Shown here piece by piece: positions 1-14,075 of a DNA stretch of 64,000 bases; within the stretch, counting starts at the first letter, position 1, and the number at the start of each line of letters is the position of its first letter. The notes below the pieces were generated by a model. That model was not told the DNA's origin. It ran no database searches and was given only the letters and a program-made list of their open reading frames with translations. The position numbers and the translations under genes are program-made. This stretch comes from Otis tarda (taxonomy: Eukaryota > Chordata > Aves > Otidiformes > Otididae). The stretch is taken from positions 7,642,001-7,706,000 of the forward strand of contig CM048554.1 of NCBI GenBank assembly GCA_026413225.1, in the 5' to 3' direction.

Positions 1-3000
1 TGTGTCCAGGATATTATTAGATTAGGTATCCATTTTCTTAATAAAATCTTGGATAAGAGGAGGCTCAACATGAAGATTCAGAAAGGGAACTGTTCAAAAA
101 ATACTGAATATTGTAATTATTTTTTCAGGATATTTGGTTTTATACTAATCTTACTGTGCAAAATGGAACCTGCTCAAACACAGCTTACAATGAATTTTGG
201 TCTATTTCTGAAGAACAATTTTAATATGTTGTAATTGAGTGACTTCTGATATCTACATGTTACCAAGTACTGTGATTTTTCTTTTTCCTTGTTATACCAA
301 GCTCTTTGTTGGTGGCTACAGTGAAGCTGATTATCCCTATTTATTTGTAACAAAACACTGCTGTCCTCATCACTGCATAAAATAAACCTGTTGAACTAAA
401 GTTTTCACAATTTGTGTGTCTGGGAAGCTCAAAATGCAGACTCGTCCTTCTAATGCTGTAATTGGTCTGTGAAAGTTGCAGAAAAGTAGATTTTTCACTG
501 TGATGTCCTAAAAACAAGGCTTGTGCCATTGCCGGTGCATGCGGGTACGTGGATGATCACGTACGGTAACTTCTAAACTGTTTACCAATTTAAGGCATTA
601 AATGAATTAAATGAATTAAACGATGGGGGAAACTTGTAGTATCCAAATATACTGATATGCTGCTTTTTTAATATGAAGTTTAAAAAAAAAAAACCCTGAG
701 TGTCATGTCTGATCTGATAGTCTGCCATTATAAATGGTGTCTGGCAGAGTGGATGTAATTTGTGTACAAAAATGAAACGAGCGCTTAAGGGTAGAAAGTA
801 TTGCAGCTTTTTTAATATAAACATGAGCTTAATGCAGGCTGCTTGTGGAGGCCTCTCTTTTTTTTTCTATATTAAATCTCATCATTTACTGTGCACCAGT
901 GCTTAGGTAATGTTTCATTTTAATTCCATTCATAGCTAACATCTTCATTTTTGTAGAGCATCTGAAATTTCTTTTTGGTCAAGAACTCTTCTGAAGTGCC
1001 GGGGAGTACTACTTGCGGCTGCATAAATGGTTTTGCAGTGTAATTATGATCCCATTTCTCAAAGGTATACAAGGGGAGAAACAAAAGGGGGCTTCCTCTA
1101 ATCCCACTTAGATCCAGAATGGCCAAAACAAATCAGAGACTATAAAAATAACGTTAACAGATTTAGAGAAAGTCAGGAGTTAGCAAGGAGTTGCAGTAGC
1201 TACATTTCTTTGCAGATATTTAAAGTAGGAACTAAATGTGATGTACCTAGTATTAAAAAAATATTTTAAAAGTTGATTTAGAAGCAGAATAAGAAAGATG
1301 GAGGCATTCTTCCCTTGATAGAACTGGAGATAGGGTAATCATCTTAGAGAAGGCTTGAAAATCAAAATGCATAAACAGAGTTCAATTTAGTTGTACACGT
1401 GTATCCTTTCAGCTGGTAGAGCAAATTATTCTGATTGTTCCTCATCAGATTTTAGTCCTTCTGTTTCATGCTGTTTATATTAACTTCCATTAACCTACAT
1501 GTTTTGAGTGAAAGTTTAAACTGGGCTATGAAAATTGCTTTCATCACTTCTCAATTTTAAAATAAGCATCAACACTGGATTACTCTGTTCCTGTAATAGA
1601 TTAGTTCTAATCCACAATAACGTAACACAGAATGACTGCATGCTTTTAAATGGAAGTTTGAGTTGGATTTTTTATTTTGGTCATTGATTTTAATAGATTC
1701 GCAGTGCACGTAAGAGAGAGTTGTGTTTACTGAATGCTAGAAATTGGATATTTAGGAGTTTTTGCTTTTGCAGTTGAGATACCTTGTTGCACTTTAAGGT
1801 AATGTAAATCTATAAATTGAATTGCCTGAACTTGCTGCTTCTATGTACAGGTTAGCTTTGAGTTTGAGTACATTTCCTATTATTTTAAAATCATCGATGA
1901 TGAATATAATTACGCATCTGAGGGTATATATATGCATATGTCTTAAGCATTGTTGTTCGCTGAATAATTCATGCGAAAGCTGCTCATAAAGCTTGGCTAG
2001 TAATGTACCTTTGAAAGGTATTACCATCAATATCTGACATGACTTTGATTTCCACTAATGATACGCAACCAGGAAGACTGCTTAATCTGTCACAGCGTAT
2101 AAATCACCGTGTTTGGGTGGTCAAGGAGACCACTGTATTTGGTAGTTTGGGAACGTAAATCCCTAATCCATCATTGGTAAACTGGATTTCTAAGTGCTGC
2201 TTTATATGTTCTGTTGTAGGTCTTTGTTTATAACAATATTTGATGGGTTTGGAGCTAGGAAGAGGTGAAACTGAGCAGAAAAGCATTTATTTAATGCTAA
2301 AATCCCAGCACATAATGCTCATTTGAATAAGGAGAACTAAAATGTAGACCACCAAAAGGTGAATAAACTATAAATGAGCTATGAACTACCAACCAGCTGT
2401 TACATTCCATTTTAGAAGCAAAACAAATTTACACAAAGGAAAAAACCCGAGGAGAAGAGAAAGGGATTTTTGAAGCAAAACACAAATAAACAAGCAGCGC
2501 CGAGAATGAAGCGGGAGGCCAGCTCAGTCACGATCGCAGGCAAGGATGCAGTTGTTAATTGTTTCGTAACGCTTTGCCCTTACGCAGCGTGCGTGCACAC
2601 ACAGACACGGGGTGCACATACGTGGTCTATTTTGTCCTTGTTTCCCAGCTGAGAAAGCAAAGATGCTTTACTCAGTGCTACGGAAAGGCTCGGTATGGAG
2701 CCGAGATTAGAATTTAATTTGATCAGCTTTTAGCGAGAAGGAAGCATAGGCAATTAGAAAGTGATGAAGAGCCTGTCAATACACTTATAGAAGGCTTTGC
2801 TGGGTGGAAAAATTATTCTGTGTAGTAAGTGACATGTTTGGGTGACAAAATATTACCAACTTTGTGAGAAATTAATTCATTTCATGCAATTATGGCAGTT
2901 ATCTTCACAACCACATCCTAGGCTGATCCTGTTGGAGGAGAGCAAAGGGAATGACGGGGATTAGGATTCTAAATTCCATGAACAGTGAAGAAAATAGTCT

Positions 3001-5549
3001 TAATGTTTTTATCTAGTAAAAACTGGTTTTAGTTTCCAACTAAATATAACAGCTTTTGGGGAGGAAAACCAAAGAAGCCAGAGGAAAATGGAGCTGTGAG
3101 CAGTAAGTGGGATGAGCTTGAAATAATTAAGCATTGCCGAAAAAAATACTTTTTGAGATTATGAGAAAAGTTTTGCACAAAGTACAAAGGATAGTCTAAT
3201 GGAATCCAAGCCTTTTGTATGTGTTACATGAAATAAATCCTGAAAAATAAATTACTGTTAAGTACTCTTTGAAAACTGGTTAAAGAATCACAAGCAGACA
3301 TGTTCAAAACAATGTGGTCAGTTGATGAATCAATTAGCCATTTGCATTTTATGGGATTTATCAGTATATGTGTTGTTTCATTTCATCAGGCTGAAATGAT
3401 GGATGATAAGTAAACTTGTTTACTTTGAAGAGAATAGTTTGTAGAGTTCAAAAAAAAGCCATTGTGTAAAACAAAGTTAAAGAAAGAAAAATCAAGTTAT
3501 TTTCCTTTGTGGAAAGTGTTTTGTGCATCTAGGGGGGAAAAGAAAAGTGGCTTGTAAATAAAAAAAGGTAGGGCAGCAAGCAGTTATGGTGAAAAGGGAC
3601 TTGGGCAGTAAATAGTAAAAATGATGGGAGTAACTTTGCGACTTGGTTGTTCTGTGAAGAATTAAAAGTTGGAGGTTTTTTCCGTACTAGCAAATAAAAG
3701 TCAGATTCTCATCATAGAGACCTAGCAGTCACTTGCCGTGCTGAGATAGGCTACTGAAATGCACAGCGGACCTGGCCTCCCTAACCAGCTAAAACCTCTG
3801 TAGCATCCCCTCTTTCAGACTCCAAACACCAGGAAATTCAACCATAGCCCCAAGATCTGCCATACCATCTTGTCTCTTCCCCCCATCCCTCCGCAGAGGA
3901 AGATGGTCCGAAGGTAGTGTGGGAATGGGAAGTTGCTAACTGAAGCCCTCTTGGAAGAAGAGCTTCAGGTCTTGACTCTGTACGTCAAGTTGAAGACTGA
4001 AGTTCTTGTGTTGAGAACTATGAGTAAGCTACCCAGAATTTTTCTTTAGAAGTAAGAAGGTGAAGGATGTTAGAGATGCATAAAGAAAAAGTATTGAATA
4101 GAACTTAAAAGGCAAACCAACAATGCAGTATCTTAATTGGATCCTATAAAAACATTTACTTCAGTGTGGTAGTTACCCTTTTATTGTTGTTTCGCGTTTT
4201 CTAAGACATTATAGAGAAATCATTTAATTTCTATGTTTACTTTGAAATGAACTAATGCATAGTGCTAGGTTTTCTGGTTTATGATTGTGTTATTGCTTCA
4301 CTGTATTAAAATCCTCTCTAAGTTCTTTAACCAGCACAGATCTGTTGAAATCTAAGATAATTGAAATCTAAGAAGCAGCTTTCTAAACAAAGAAAAGGAC
4401 AGATAATTTTTTTTCTCCCATGCTGAAGTAAATATTGATTAAGTTGATTGCACGGCAATAGAAAAACTAAAGTAAAAAAATGTTTCTGATTTTTGGATTC
4501 CCTTCTTTTGGTGCATAAGGATATTTAGCACTGTGCAGGAGTGGGGATCGTGAGGCTATATATGTGAAAGCAAAACCTGAACAGTAGTTACTTGCTTCTC
4601 ACACCTTTCTGACTTGTGAAATTATTTCCATATCCCAAAGAACTGAAAATGAAGAGGGCAGATTTCCTTGGTTTTAATAAAAGTTAACTGTTTTTTTAAA
4701 GTGACTAATCTATGCCTCTCCTATTACAGTCTCAATAAAGTTCATACAACTTTTAAGAAGCCTTTAAAAATGGAATTATTTCTTCCCTCTCTTATAAAGC
4801 TGTGTTTGGAGGGGCTTTTTCTGAAGGCCTTGAAGCCCTACTTGGGCATGGTTGACCCCTGTGCAAAGCCCATGCACTGCTCCCCGTTTCAGCTTTACCT
4901 TTGTAATTGTAGTGTGAACTTGTAACAGATCTGAGAGCACGATTTTACACAGAGATTTGGCTGACTTTTTTCCCCTGTTTAAACAGAAATAAATATTCCT
5001 TCTGATGTTGGTGACAAGGTGCTGTGCGTATCATTTAAACACCAATTCACAACTAGTAATTGCTACTGTGTGACAGTTTGTGACATGAAACCATGATTTG
5101 TCTGGTTTTCATGGATTTTCAAATTATACTGGATCACCAGTCACTGCTGATTATTGCTTTGCAGCACAGAATTTTAAAAAGAAACAATGTGAAGATGAGA
5201 TTTCTCCTAACGGCGAGATCCGAGCTGCGTTAGATCGTATTTGAGGGAGGCTGGTGAAGTGCTCTGGAGAAGCTTATTTCTGCCCATGATGAGCTGCTTA
5301 GTTGATTGAATAGGTGACTCCATTCTTGACAGCTGTCAGTCTTGATGTTTTGCTTCTGAACCTCTGTTTTGCCTCAGCAATCTTCAGTTCTTATTTTCTT
5401 TTCAATTTTTTTTCACTCTGTCTCCTGTGCTCATTTAAGTTCTGGTCTCCGTCTTGCCTCTTCCTTTTGAGTGGCAAACCTTTCATCGCTTTCCTGGAGA
5501 CCGCTCCACGTGCAAAGTTATCAGTAGGCTGCTCTTTTTCAATTCTGGA

Positions 5550-5569
5550 TTTTTTTTTTTTTTTTTTTT
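5550..5569 (+). repeat. Poly(T) run, 20 nt
   Basis: Uninterrupted T run. No retroelement body is recognisable beside it. Confidence 0.9.
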
Positions 5570-6249
5570 GTTTCTAAAATACAGAATCTGCGGGGAAGAG
5601 GATATATTTAAAAATCTGAAAAAGCAGTCTAAAGATGAATAATGAAGCTCCTTTTGTCCAGAACAGCTAATATGAGATAGATAAATATATATATAAAAGA
5701 TACTTCAGATGGGAAATGGCTGGCTGAAAATCAGGATGAAACTGTCAGAATGAATATGTATGTATCTGTCCAAACAATTTTTTTAAATGAACTTTGACCA
5801 TCACATAAACTGAGTTTTGCTGAATTCTTTTCCTAGGGAAAAAAAAAAAGAGAAAGATATCTTTGAAAGTTTCCCCGGAGAAACAGCCTGAAGTACATTT
5901 TTTTTATACCCACAAATCACAGAACCTGCTTTGCAGCTTATAAGTAAAGTATTGTTTTTGTTTTGTCCAGTTGTGAATTATGAGTAAGAATGCCTAAAAA
6001 GTGAAAAGCTACAATACTTTCCAGACTATTGGCTGAACTTAGAGATGTTTAACTCTTTTTTTATTTTTTTATTTTTTGAATGGCTCTCAAAGTACTGTAG
6101 TAGATTAATCTTGCAATTTCTTAAAAGAACTTAAATTACATACATCCTATCATTTGTTGAACTGAATGTCACATGCATTGTTTGTATAGATAACACTACT
6201 TAAATATTAAATAATTTAAAAAACAGGAACAATTTTGGTCCAGCACTAG

Positions 6250-6348
6250 AACACTGAAGCCAGGAGACCTCAAGTCCCTCCCCAGCTGTGCTGTAACTTT
6301 GTGACCTATTGCATGCAGTCTGTTAATGTTTATTTCCCTGGCTCAGGA
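6250..6348 (+). mobile_element. Degenerate MIR-like SINE
   Basis: GAAGCCAGGAGACCT, then CCCAGCTGTGCTGTAACTTTGTGACC, then TTTATTTCCCTGGCTCAGG follows the block order of the MIR core (the gene-independent signature around AGCTGTGTGACCTTGGGCAA and CTCAGTTTCC). It is strongly diverged, as expected for an ancient amniote SINE. Confidence 0.5.
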
Positions 6349-7338
6349 ACGTGCCAGTAGGTAAGGAATTTAAGTACTTAACTGAGAAATTTTCCTAAAT
6401 AAGTAGCATGCTAGTAATTGTGTGTGCATATAATAATGTTAATTTTTTGTAATACTTTACCCAGTATCCCTGATGAAATTTGAATGTTATCAAGAGGGGA
6501 ACTGGGCTGTCCCCTCTAGTCAATGCCTTAAAGTCTGTCCATTTATTTGTAATAATTTAAAGAGAAAAGACTACCCTTTCTATTGCTGCACACAACAGAT
6601 CAGGCAAAGCATAGTCATTCTACATTCAATTTTGAACTTCAGCACAATTTTCAGTGTCTCTGAAATACCTGGCCTGGCCCTGTGTTATAGAAGATGAAAT
6701 TATCAGCTGCACAACCCCCCCTGTATTTGCTCAAAACTTGGGTATGCAATTTAAAAATAATGTAACTGCTCTGTTGTAAGCGTGACAATATTTCAAAATG
6801 AATAGAAAACTCTTGTGCCTGTGGAATCTTTGAAATGGGAAAGGAGATTTTCTCTCTCCTCCCTGTGCTCATGTTTATGCACTCCTTCCTCTGTGTCAGA
6901 TTTGCAAATGTGTCGGATCCGGTACTGCGTGTTGCTAGGTGGCACAGATGATAAAAGATGAATTTTCAATGTTCCCCTAAATGATTTTGTTTGTGGCTGA
7001 TCTGTGTTTATTGGTGACTTTTTTTTTTTTTAATTCTGGGGGTGGTGTGATGGTGGGGAGGAGGAGAGGTGCTAAATTCAGGTTTATAAAGCGAATAATA
7101 AAAGATGTTCACACCTTCAAAAATATAATGAAACTGGAAGTTTGGCCAAAAGTGTGGTAGTTTTGCAAATTTTTCTAACCTGTTTATTTGAGAGTAAAGT
7201 CAGTTTTTTTTCTCTCTGAGTGTAAATTGTCAAAACCAGGATGACGTGTTACTGGGATTGCTTTCCTGTATGTGGCTACAGATGATGGTTTTACAGTACG
7301 TGATGCTCCTTCCTGAAAGGATCAGGCACAGAACACAT

Positions 7339-7480
7339 ATGGTTGAAAGGGACTTCTGGAGTCTTCCAGTTCAACCCTGTGTTGAAAGCAGGCCCAGTTA
7401 GATCATTTCTAATACTTAACTGCCCAAATGTTGAAAAGTTTTGCCTTATATCTCACTGGAATTTTCAGTTAATGGAAATC
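7339..7480 (-). mobile_element. CR1 LINE 3' fragment
   Basis: GGTTGAAAGGGACTTCTGGA followed by CCAGTTCAACCCTG and AAAGCAGG is the complement of the conserved CR1 3' tail. Further on, TTTTGCCTTATATCTCACTGGAATTT matches the next CR1 block. Orientation is minus. It is a diverged, 5'-truncated copy without coding capacity. Confidence 0.75.
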
Positions 7481-8760
7481 TAAGGTGGCAGGTGCCAGGT
7501 CAACGTGCAAAAGATGGATAAATGCACACTAGGGTGTTTCTTACTGGCCCAGTTATATTCTGTGTGACGTGTGAGGTTTCTTGTCAGAACAATGAGGTAA
7601 ATGGTTTGACATTCCATGGTCAGCATCTGCTCTTTTGGCTTCTTTGATATGGGGAGAGATTGTTGGACTCAAGCTAAGTTGACCAGAAACGTAATGTCCT
7701 TTTTATTCCTGGAGACATGACCATCAGGACTTGGGAATCCTGCGTCAGATCCTCGATGCACGCCTGCAAGAATTTGAGTGTTTGAGCAGTGAGATCCACT
7801 GATCATCAGTCCAGGTGATTTTACTGCCTGCACTGTCTATGGCAGTCATCTGTTGTCAGATCAGGTCGTGTTCCTGCTGTAGATGCTACTTCTCCACTCT
7901 CTCATTATTTAAACCTAAACAATCTCTGTGTATGAGTTAATAGCAATACCTTGTTGTTTTGGGTTTTTTTTTCGAGCTATATGCACTGTGTGTTTTCATG
8001 GAACTGCATTTCCACAGTTCTTCAATAGCTTGAGTTTGCTATGGGAGATACCTCTCAAACTCATGCTTTTGGATGAAACATTTTAGCTCAAGGTAAGATC
8101 CATCTTACCTGCTCCTGTATGTCTAACCTTTTAACACCTGAATGCGAGCTACACATCTCTGAGCTTTCTGTTACAATCAATGGAGAGAAATAAATCACAG
8201 AAGGTCATTCAGCTTGATCAAATTAGGAACTGAAGATAAGTTAGAGTAATTGCTGTCTTAAGCCATTTATTCCTTTCCATTGTCTGTAGGAAGCTTTGAC
8301 AGTTAAATGTGAGCTAGTTACATTAACCCGTGGAAACCTTGCCTTAGGTGACTGAAATCCCACCTTCCTGTTATGATACTGCACTTCATATACTCTGCTT
8401 GCTTAATGATGGATGCTGCTTTTAACAGACAGCAGTTGTCTGTTTAATGTCACAAATTCAGCGACAGATATGCTTCGGAAAGAGATTTTGGGGTGAGCGA
8501 TATGTTACAGTGTAAATGATTGAATGCATTTTGATGTGACAGTTACATTGTCTAATTTGAAATCAGTATTTTCTGAGTTCTGAGGGAAAATATTCTGAGG
8601 AAGCACAAATGATAGCATTGTGTGACGGTAGCTGACAGTACTAAGACTGGTTTTAGCCAAGCTGTTTCCACTTGAGGCCAGCACTCAAGTGTCTGGGAAG
8701 ACACCAGATGACCTGCAAAGAGATGATGTGGAGGGTTTTTGTTTGTTTGGTGGTTTTTGC

Positions 8761-8779
8761 TTTTTTTTTTTTTTTTTTT
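8761..8779 (+). repeat. Poly(T) run, 19 nt
   Basis: Uninterrupted T run after a GTTTGTTTGGTGGTTTTTG stretch. No element assigned. Confidence 0.9.
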
Positions 8780-11700
8780 AAGCAGCTAACCTTCTGAACT
8801 GCTGGCACTAGCTGTCAAAAAGATACTTGTTTGAAACATGGAGACTGGCCAGTATTTTTTAGTTGGGAGTAAAGGCAGAAATAAAACTTAAGGTAGAAGC
8901 CTGAATCTATTGCAAGTTGGTTGGGGCAGTTTTTTTCACAACATTGTCAACTTTGTGGATTGATAGCATGTAAACAGTTTTGTCTAAGGAGTAAAAAAAT
9001 TAGATGACCAGTTGTTCCTCAGAGGTACAAAGAAGATGCACCTGATGCTGATAATTTATGAGGTAATTCTCTGCAAACTCTGAACTTGAACTGAATACTT
9101 GTACTCAGAGGTTGGGGTAAAGTTGTGGCAACGCTCAGTTGTTCAGGAGAAAAGAGATTCTAAGTGGTGGTTGGGATTTGATGTTTATTTTAGAGCTTTT
9201 CAAGAGCATGATAGTATTTGGAAGATACTTTAATAGCAAGGGAGGCTGTCACATATACATGATAAAATGCATTTTATGATGTGCTTTTGCAATTCACCAA
9301 ATGGATAACCCTACATTAAGTGTAGAATTTATAGATAGAAAAGCATTGCAAGAATATAGCTCAATATTCAGAAGTATACCATCTATAAGAGGCAATGAAA
9401 ACATGTCTCAGTGCTCAGAATTGCGTTCATTCATAGTTCATCACCAGCAATTGTGAAAGTAACTTTTCCTAAAATACTCTGATTTTTTTCCCATATCGCA
9501 ATATAAGGCCTCTTAAAGTTTTATGTCGCTTTCATTTTTTTTACTTTTCCATTTTGTCTTCAATAACTTATAAGGAGTAAGTTGTTTTTCTTCTCTTCAT
9601 GCATGTTTTCTTTCCCCAAGAAGGAAGTGTTGTGCTCTCAAAATATTAACCTTTCTGACATCCCCGTGTGATATTCATGTGTGAATATCATCCCAGTCTG
9701 CAGGGACATTATGCCCCCAGAGCCACAGGAAAATGTTGTGAGAACTTGGGCTAAAGCTCTTCAGTCGTTTGTTGTCAAGCTCGTGCTCAGGGAGGTGGCT
9801 GATGCCATGGCAGGTTTTTTTTGGGTGAGTTGAGAAGTGCTGATCACGTGAGAAGTGTTTTGACTTGAAACCACTCCAATCAAACAAATCTCTGAGGATC
9901 TAACTGTTGTGTTTCTGATTGAAGAATGATCAAATAAAAGCTTACGGTGAGGTCTTAATGCAGTCCATGACAAAACCAAAGCCACTTCTGACTTCACTGA
10001 GGTCAGCTTACGTTTGAAGTCTTGAAAAGATGTCTAAAAATCCCTACCTTTTAATACATTTTAAAAAGTAAATTGTTAATAATAAATGTATTTCTATCAC
10101 CATATCAATACAAATTAGAGATCAAAAAGATGGATAGTATTTTTTTTGTGTGTTAATATTTAACTCACTCCACAGATTTTTGGATATATAATAGGTGGAA
10201 GGTGTTGTCTGAAAGATTCAACTCAGGATCTTTGTTGTTACTCATTGTAAATTTTCTATACTGTATTTAATATTAGAAGAAGATTCCTAAAGTAATTTAA
10301 AGTATCACCAAAGCTTTTGTCATGTCCTTTAAATTTTTGCAGTGTTTTAAGAGAGTGATCTTTCATGGCTTAAAAAAAAAACCAAAACTCAAACAAAAAC
10401 AAAACCAAAACCTACCACAGGAGAGCAAATGCCGTCTCCTGTGTTTAGACACAAGTGTTAAAAAGGCATCCAGGTGGAACACCCTTCTTTCTCCTCTTGA
10501 TCTACAAAAGTAAATAGATGTTAAACATTCCAACAGTACACTCTCTGAGTTAGGCTGATTAGACCTTCTCAAATAGAAAGATGCTGAGGTGTATTATCTT
10601 AACACTTATTCCTTCCTGACTTTGAACGATGGAAGAAAATATTTTTATTAAAAATTGAAGTCTTGCTTTTGTCGTTTAGTTTCTTTATTGGAGTTTGTCC
10701 TGTTAAACTCATGACAATGCCTAAAAGATGCTTTTAATTTACACATTAGTGAAATCTGAATCTTCTTCTGACCGCACATTTCCAGATTAGTCTGAAGTTT
10801 ATTGGGCAGATTTATTTTAGAGAAAAGAAGTATGTAATTCTTTTAAACAACAAACACAGCAAAGATTATTTTTTATTTACTGCTTGTGCAAGAAAGCAAG
10901 CATATACTCTTTGGTATATTAGCTCGGGTTTGTAAACACTTCTGGGTGGTGAAGACTGTGGTAGAATAGTGCTCCACAATTCTTCTTGGGGAAAAACAAT
11001 GAGTTTTGGGATCATCTAAGTCACCTTTTCTCTTCCATTCAGCCGTTAATATAGCTTGGTTATTTTTTGGCCATGTTTGCCTATTTTCTGGAGTTCTTGT
11101 TTGTTTGTTTTAATTGTAGCCAATGGAAGCTTTCCTCTTCTGTTGGTAAGACAAAAATTTTTACATTTTTTCAGAGTTTCCATTTATCTCTTCAGCTCTT
11201 GCCTGGGGGTGTGTGTATGTGTATATTCTTTTGCAGATATGAATTATATTTTCTGTCTAGAGATCATAAGGTTTTTTGAAAGTGAAACAAAATGATTAAA
11301 CTGAAGTCAGCTACATTATTTGAAGCAGCTCCATGTGTTTATCCTCACAGTGCTTAATCCTTGACTTTGCCTCGAGTTACTAACCCTGGCTGGTTATTAA
11401 TTCCTTAAAAATGCCCTGAGCCAACGTTGCTGCTGCAACAACTTGTTTGGGGCTGAAATGAAGTTGACGTTTTTCTTAGCGGCAGCATCTTCTCGCTGTA
11501 ATGTCACAGGATCAATTGGTTACAGCAGTGCTGCGATTTTACCGTGCGCCTCGAAAAATTTATTTCTCGTACAGCATCTGTTTAGACTTCTCAACGTAAT
11601 GTTTAGTCTACCGGGGAGGTAACCTATTTTAATGAAGAAATTTCAGATTTTTTGAAATACTCTCACTGTACGGATCCTAAGTGGCCTGTTACGAAGAAAC

Positions 11701-14040
11701 TCATGTTTGTACTGTACGAAACAGAAAGAAACCCGTTGGCAAGATCGGAAACTTAGGTCATTATGCTGTAGGAAGAGGAAAAGTGTGAAACTGGGGTGAA
11801 ATACAGTACTGTTTAAACTTTTTCTGTGTACATTTTGGTGCTGATTCCATAAACTACTTCAAAATGCTTCTAGGGAAAAAAAGTTGGCCCAGTGTGTTTG
11901 AGATTTTCCTCTCGTGAATGTGTGATGAGCTTCTTCCAGGCTGGAGTTCAGAGTTATCTGTTTTAATAGAAGCCTTCCTATGAAAATCAAATAACATGCT
12001 ATAAAATTACAGATTAGCTTCAGGAGCAGCAAAACAGCTTGGCGAATTATCTGGTAGTGCTAAAGCCATTCCCTTCCTCGTCAGCTGGCACGAGCTGTGT
12101 GCTAGCTGGCGTAGCACAGACAATTTGTGCTGCCGGACGCCCAGCTTGACTCCGAGTGACTCAGTGGTGATGGAGGGGCCATGTCAAAGGAAGGATGAGC
12201 CCGAAGATGTGATGGTGCGTGGAGCTTCTGCTCTTCTGTGCCTGGTGTGCAGCTGAGCTGATGTCCTAGGAAATTCCCGCTGCGGTGGGAAGCCTGTGGA
12301 CCGGCTTGTGGCCCTGTGCAAGCCCTGCGAAGGGGAAGGACGCCGCCATCTCTTTGCTGTGCTGTTATAATGTACACTCTTTTTTACACACTTTTTTTTT
12401 TTATGTTAAACATCATCTGTTTCTGTGGGTTCTTTGGCATGTGCTCTTGTTTTTCAGGATGAGGTAAAACATCTTTAAAAAAGTGAGGGGATCATTTAAA
12501 CACGTTCAAAAACCAAAGCATACTACCCTTTCCTGCACCCAAAATTTTTCATTAAAAAGGAAGTTTTGTCTCCAGATTTCTATTTTGAAAATGAATGCCT
12601 TAAAAGCCAACTGCATAAATAAAATCCCAAATCACTTCCGCTACCTTCCAGGAAACCATGCCCAGCAGACAGCTTGGAAGAAAAATGACTGGATTAAAAA
12701 ACAGCAACAGAAGGAGACTATCCGTTACCATCAACAGTAACATTTAGCAATCTCCCTTAGTCACAGAAGTCCAAAATATAAAAGACTTTTAAGTGTCCTG
12801 GCATGTCCAGCCACCAAAGCATCTTCCAGCTCATGTTATAGACCGGGCAGGTAACTCCATTTCTAATCCTTGTGCAAGGGACAACACAGAATGTTATTTC
12901 AATGCATCTCCATATCAATCTATAAAGAAGACTTAAATATTTGAATAATATAAAGAAAACTTTTAGTCCGATATGTTACATTTATTATGTTTCATTGACC
13001 TGTTTGCATCTTGTTCTATTTGTATCACATTATCATAAAGCTTCCTCTGTTCTCGTAGTGCCAGAAATGTTTCAAATTACCATTTAAATGGTAGAGTTAA
13101 TCATTATAGATAATTAAAGCAAAGCCTATGTGAAGAATGCTGAAATTCTGTGAATATTAAGCCAGGAAATTATTTTATGCAAGATTACTGTAATGAATAT
13201 AATATGAAATAATTTCCTCCATGCTAAACAACTTTATTAACTATAATCCACACTTGGTATCTCTCCACTTTCCCTGTTATGACACTTGTGGGAGACAAAG
13301 CTAATAAGATGGTCAGCAGTCTGTAATTAAAAGGCAAGTGGCCCCATGGGTGTGGGACTTCCTGAGAAACTATTTTTGAGTTGGTGAATATAATTTATAC
13401 TTCTAAGTTTGTTTTCAGTATATTATTCATAATGTTGTGCAGCGGCGGTATATAGCTTACTGCAGTCAAAATGTGAGATGCATAACGCTGGCGGTACGTA
13501 AAGCGCTTTAGAAATTAAATGGAGACATCCAACTGCCTTTTCTCCAGGGGAAGGGAGAAGAGTGTCTCCTTTCATAGCTACATAAATTTTCCTTAACCAG
13601 AGCAAGTTGCTACTTTACATGGGAGGAGAAGGGTCTGGGCTGGATCTGTGATGCCTCCTGAAAATCCTTTTTGGCCAGCACAGAGTGTGGAGCTGGTTCT
13701 GCCACCGCCATCCTGCAGCAAACTTTCTCTTTTGGACGATGGAGATCCCAAAGCAAATTACACTGGGGAAGCCTGGATTGATGTGATACGGTCTATAAAA
13801 GCAATGGAGAAGCTAATTCAGATAAGTGTTATTTCTTATGCATTAAAAGCTGTGAATTAAATGCTGGAAATGGAAGATCTTAATCTTGAGAAAGCAGAAC
13901 ATATTTAGTTTCGATGTTGAACTTGGCTCTCCTGGCTGCGCAGATAAATCTGTGAAGATTTTGAACGTTTAGCAGAATTGGGTTCAGTGTCAAGACAGGC
14001 TGGAGTTTGATTCAAGCCACGCTGTTCTTGTTTCGGCAGA

Positions 14041-14075
14041 CTTCCCCATTGCAAACTGAGGCACAGCTCCCTGAA
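14041..14075 (-). mobile_element. Possible MIR-like SINE trace
   Basis: CTTCCCCATTGCAAACTGAGGCACAG resembles the MIR complement around GAAACTGAGGCACAG. Only about 30 bp are convincing, so chance similarity is possible. Confidence 0.25.

Noticed and set aside
3878-3918. Possible tiny exon after a C/T-rich tract (CCTCCGCAG...GTAGTG)
   Set aside because: The putative exon is only about 17 nt with a weak donor, and no protein match supports it.
13648-13860. 70-codon plus-strand frame with protein-like composition
   Set aside because: No recognisable family, no start context or splice boundaries, and similar frames occur by chance throughout the window.
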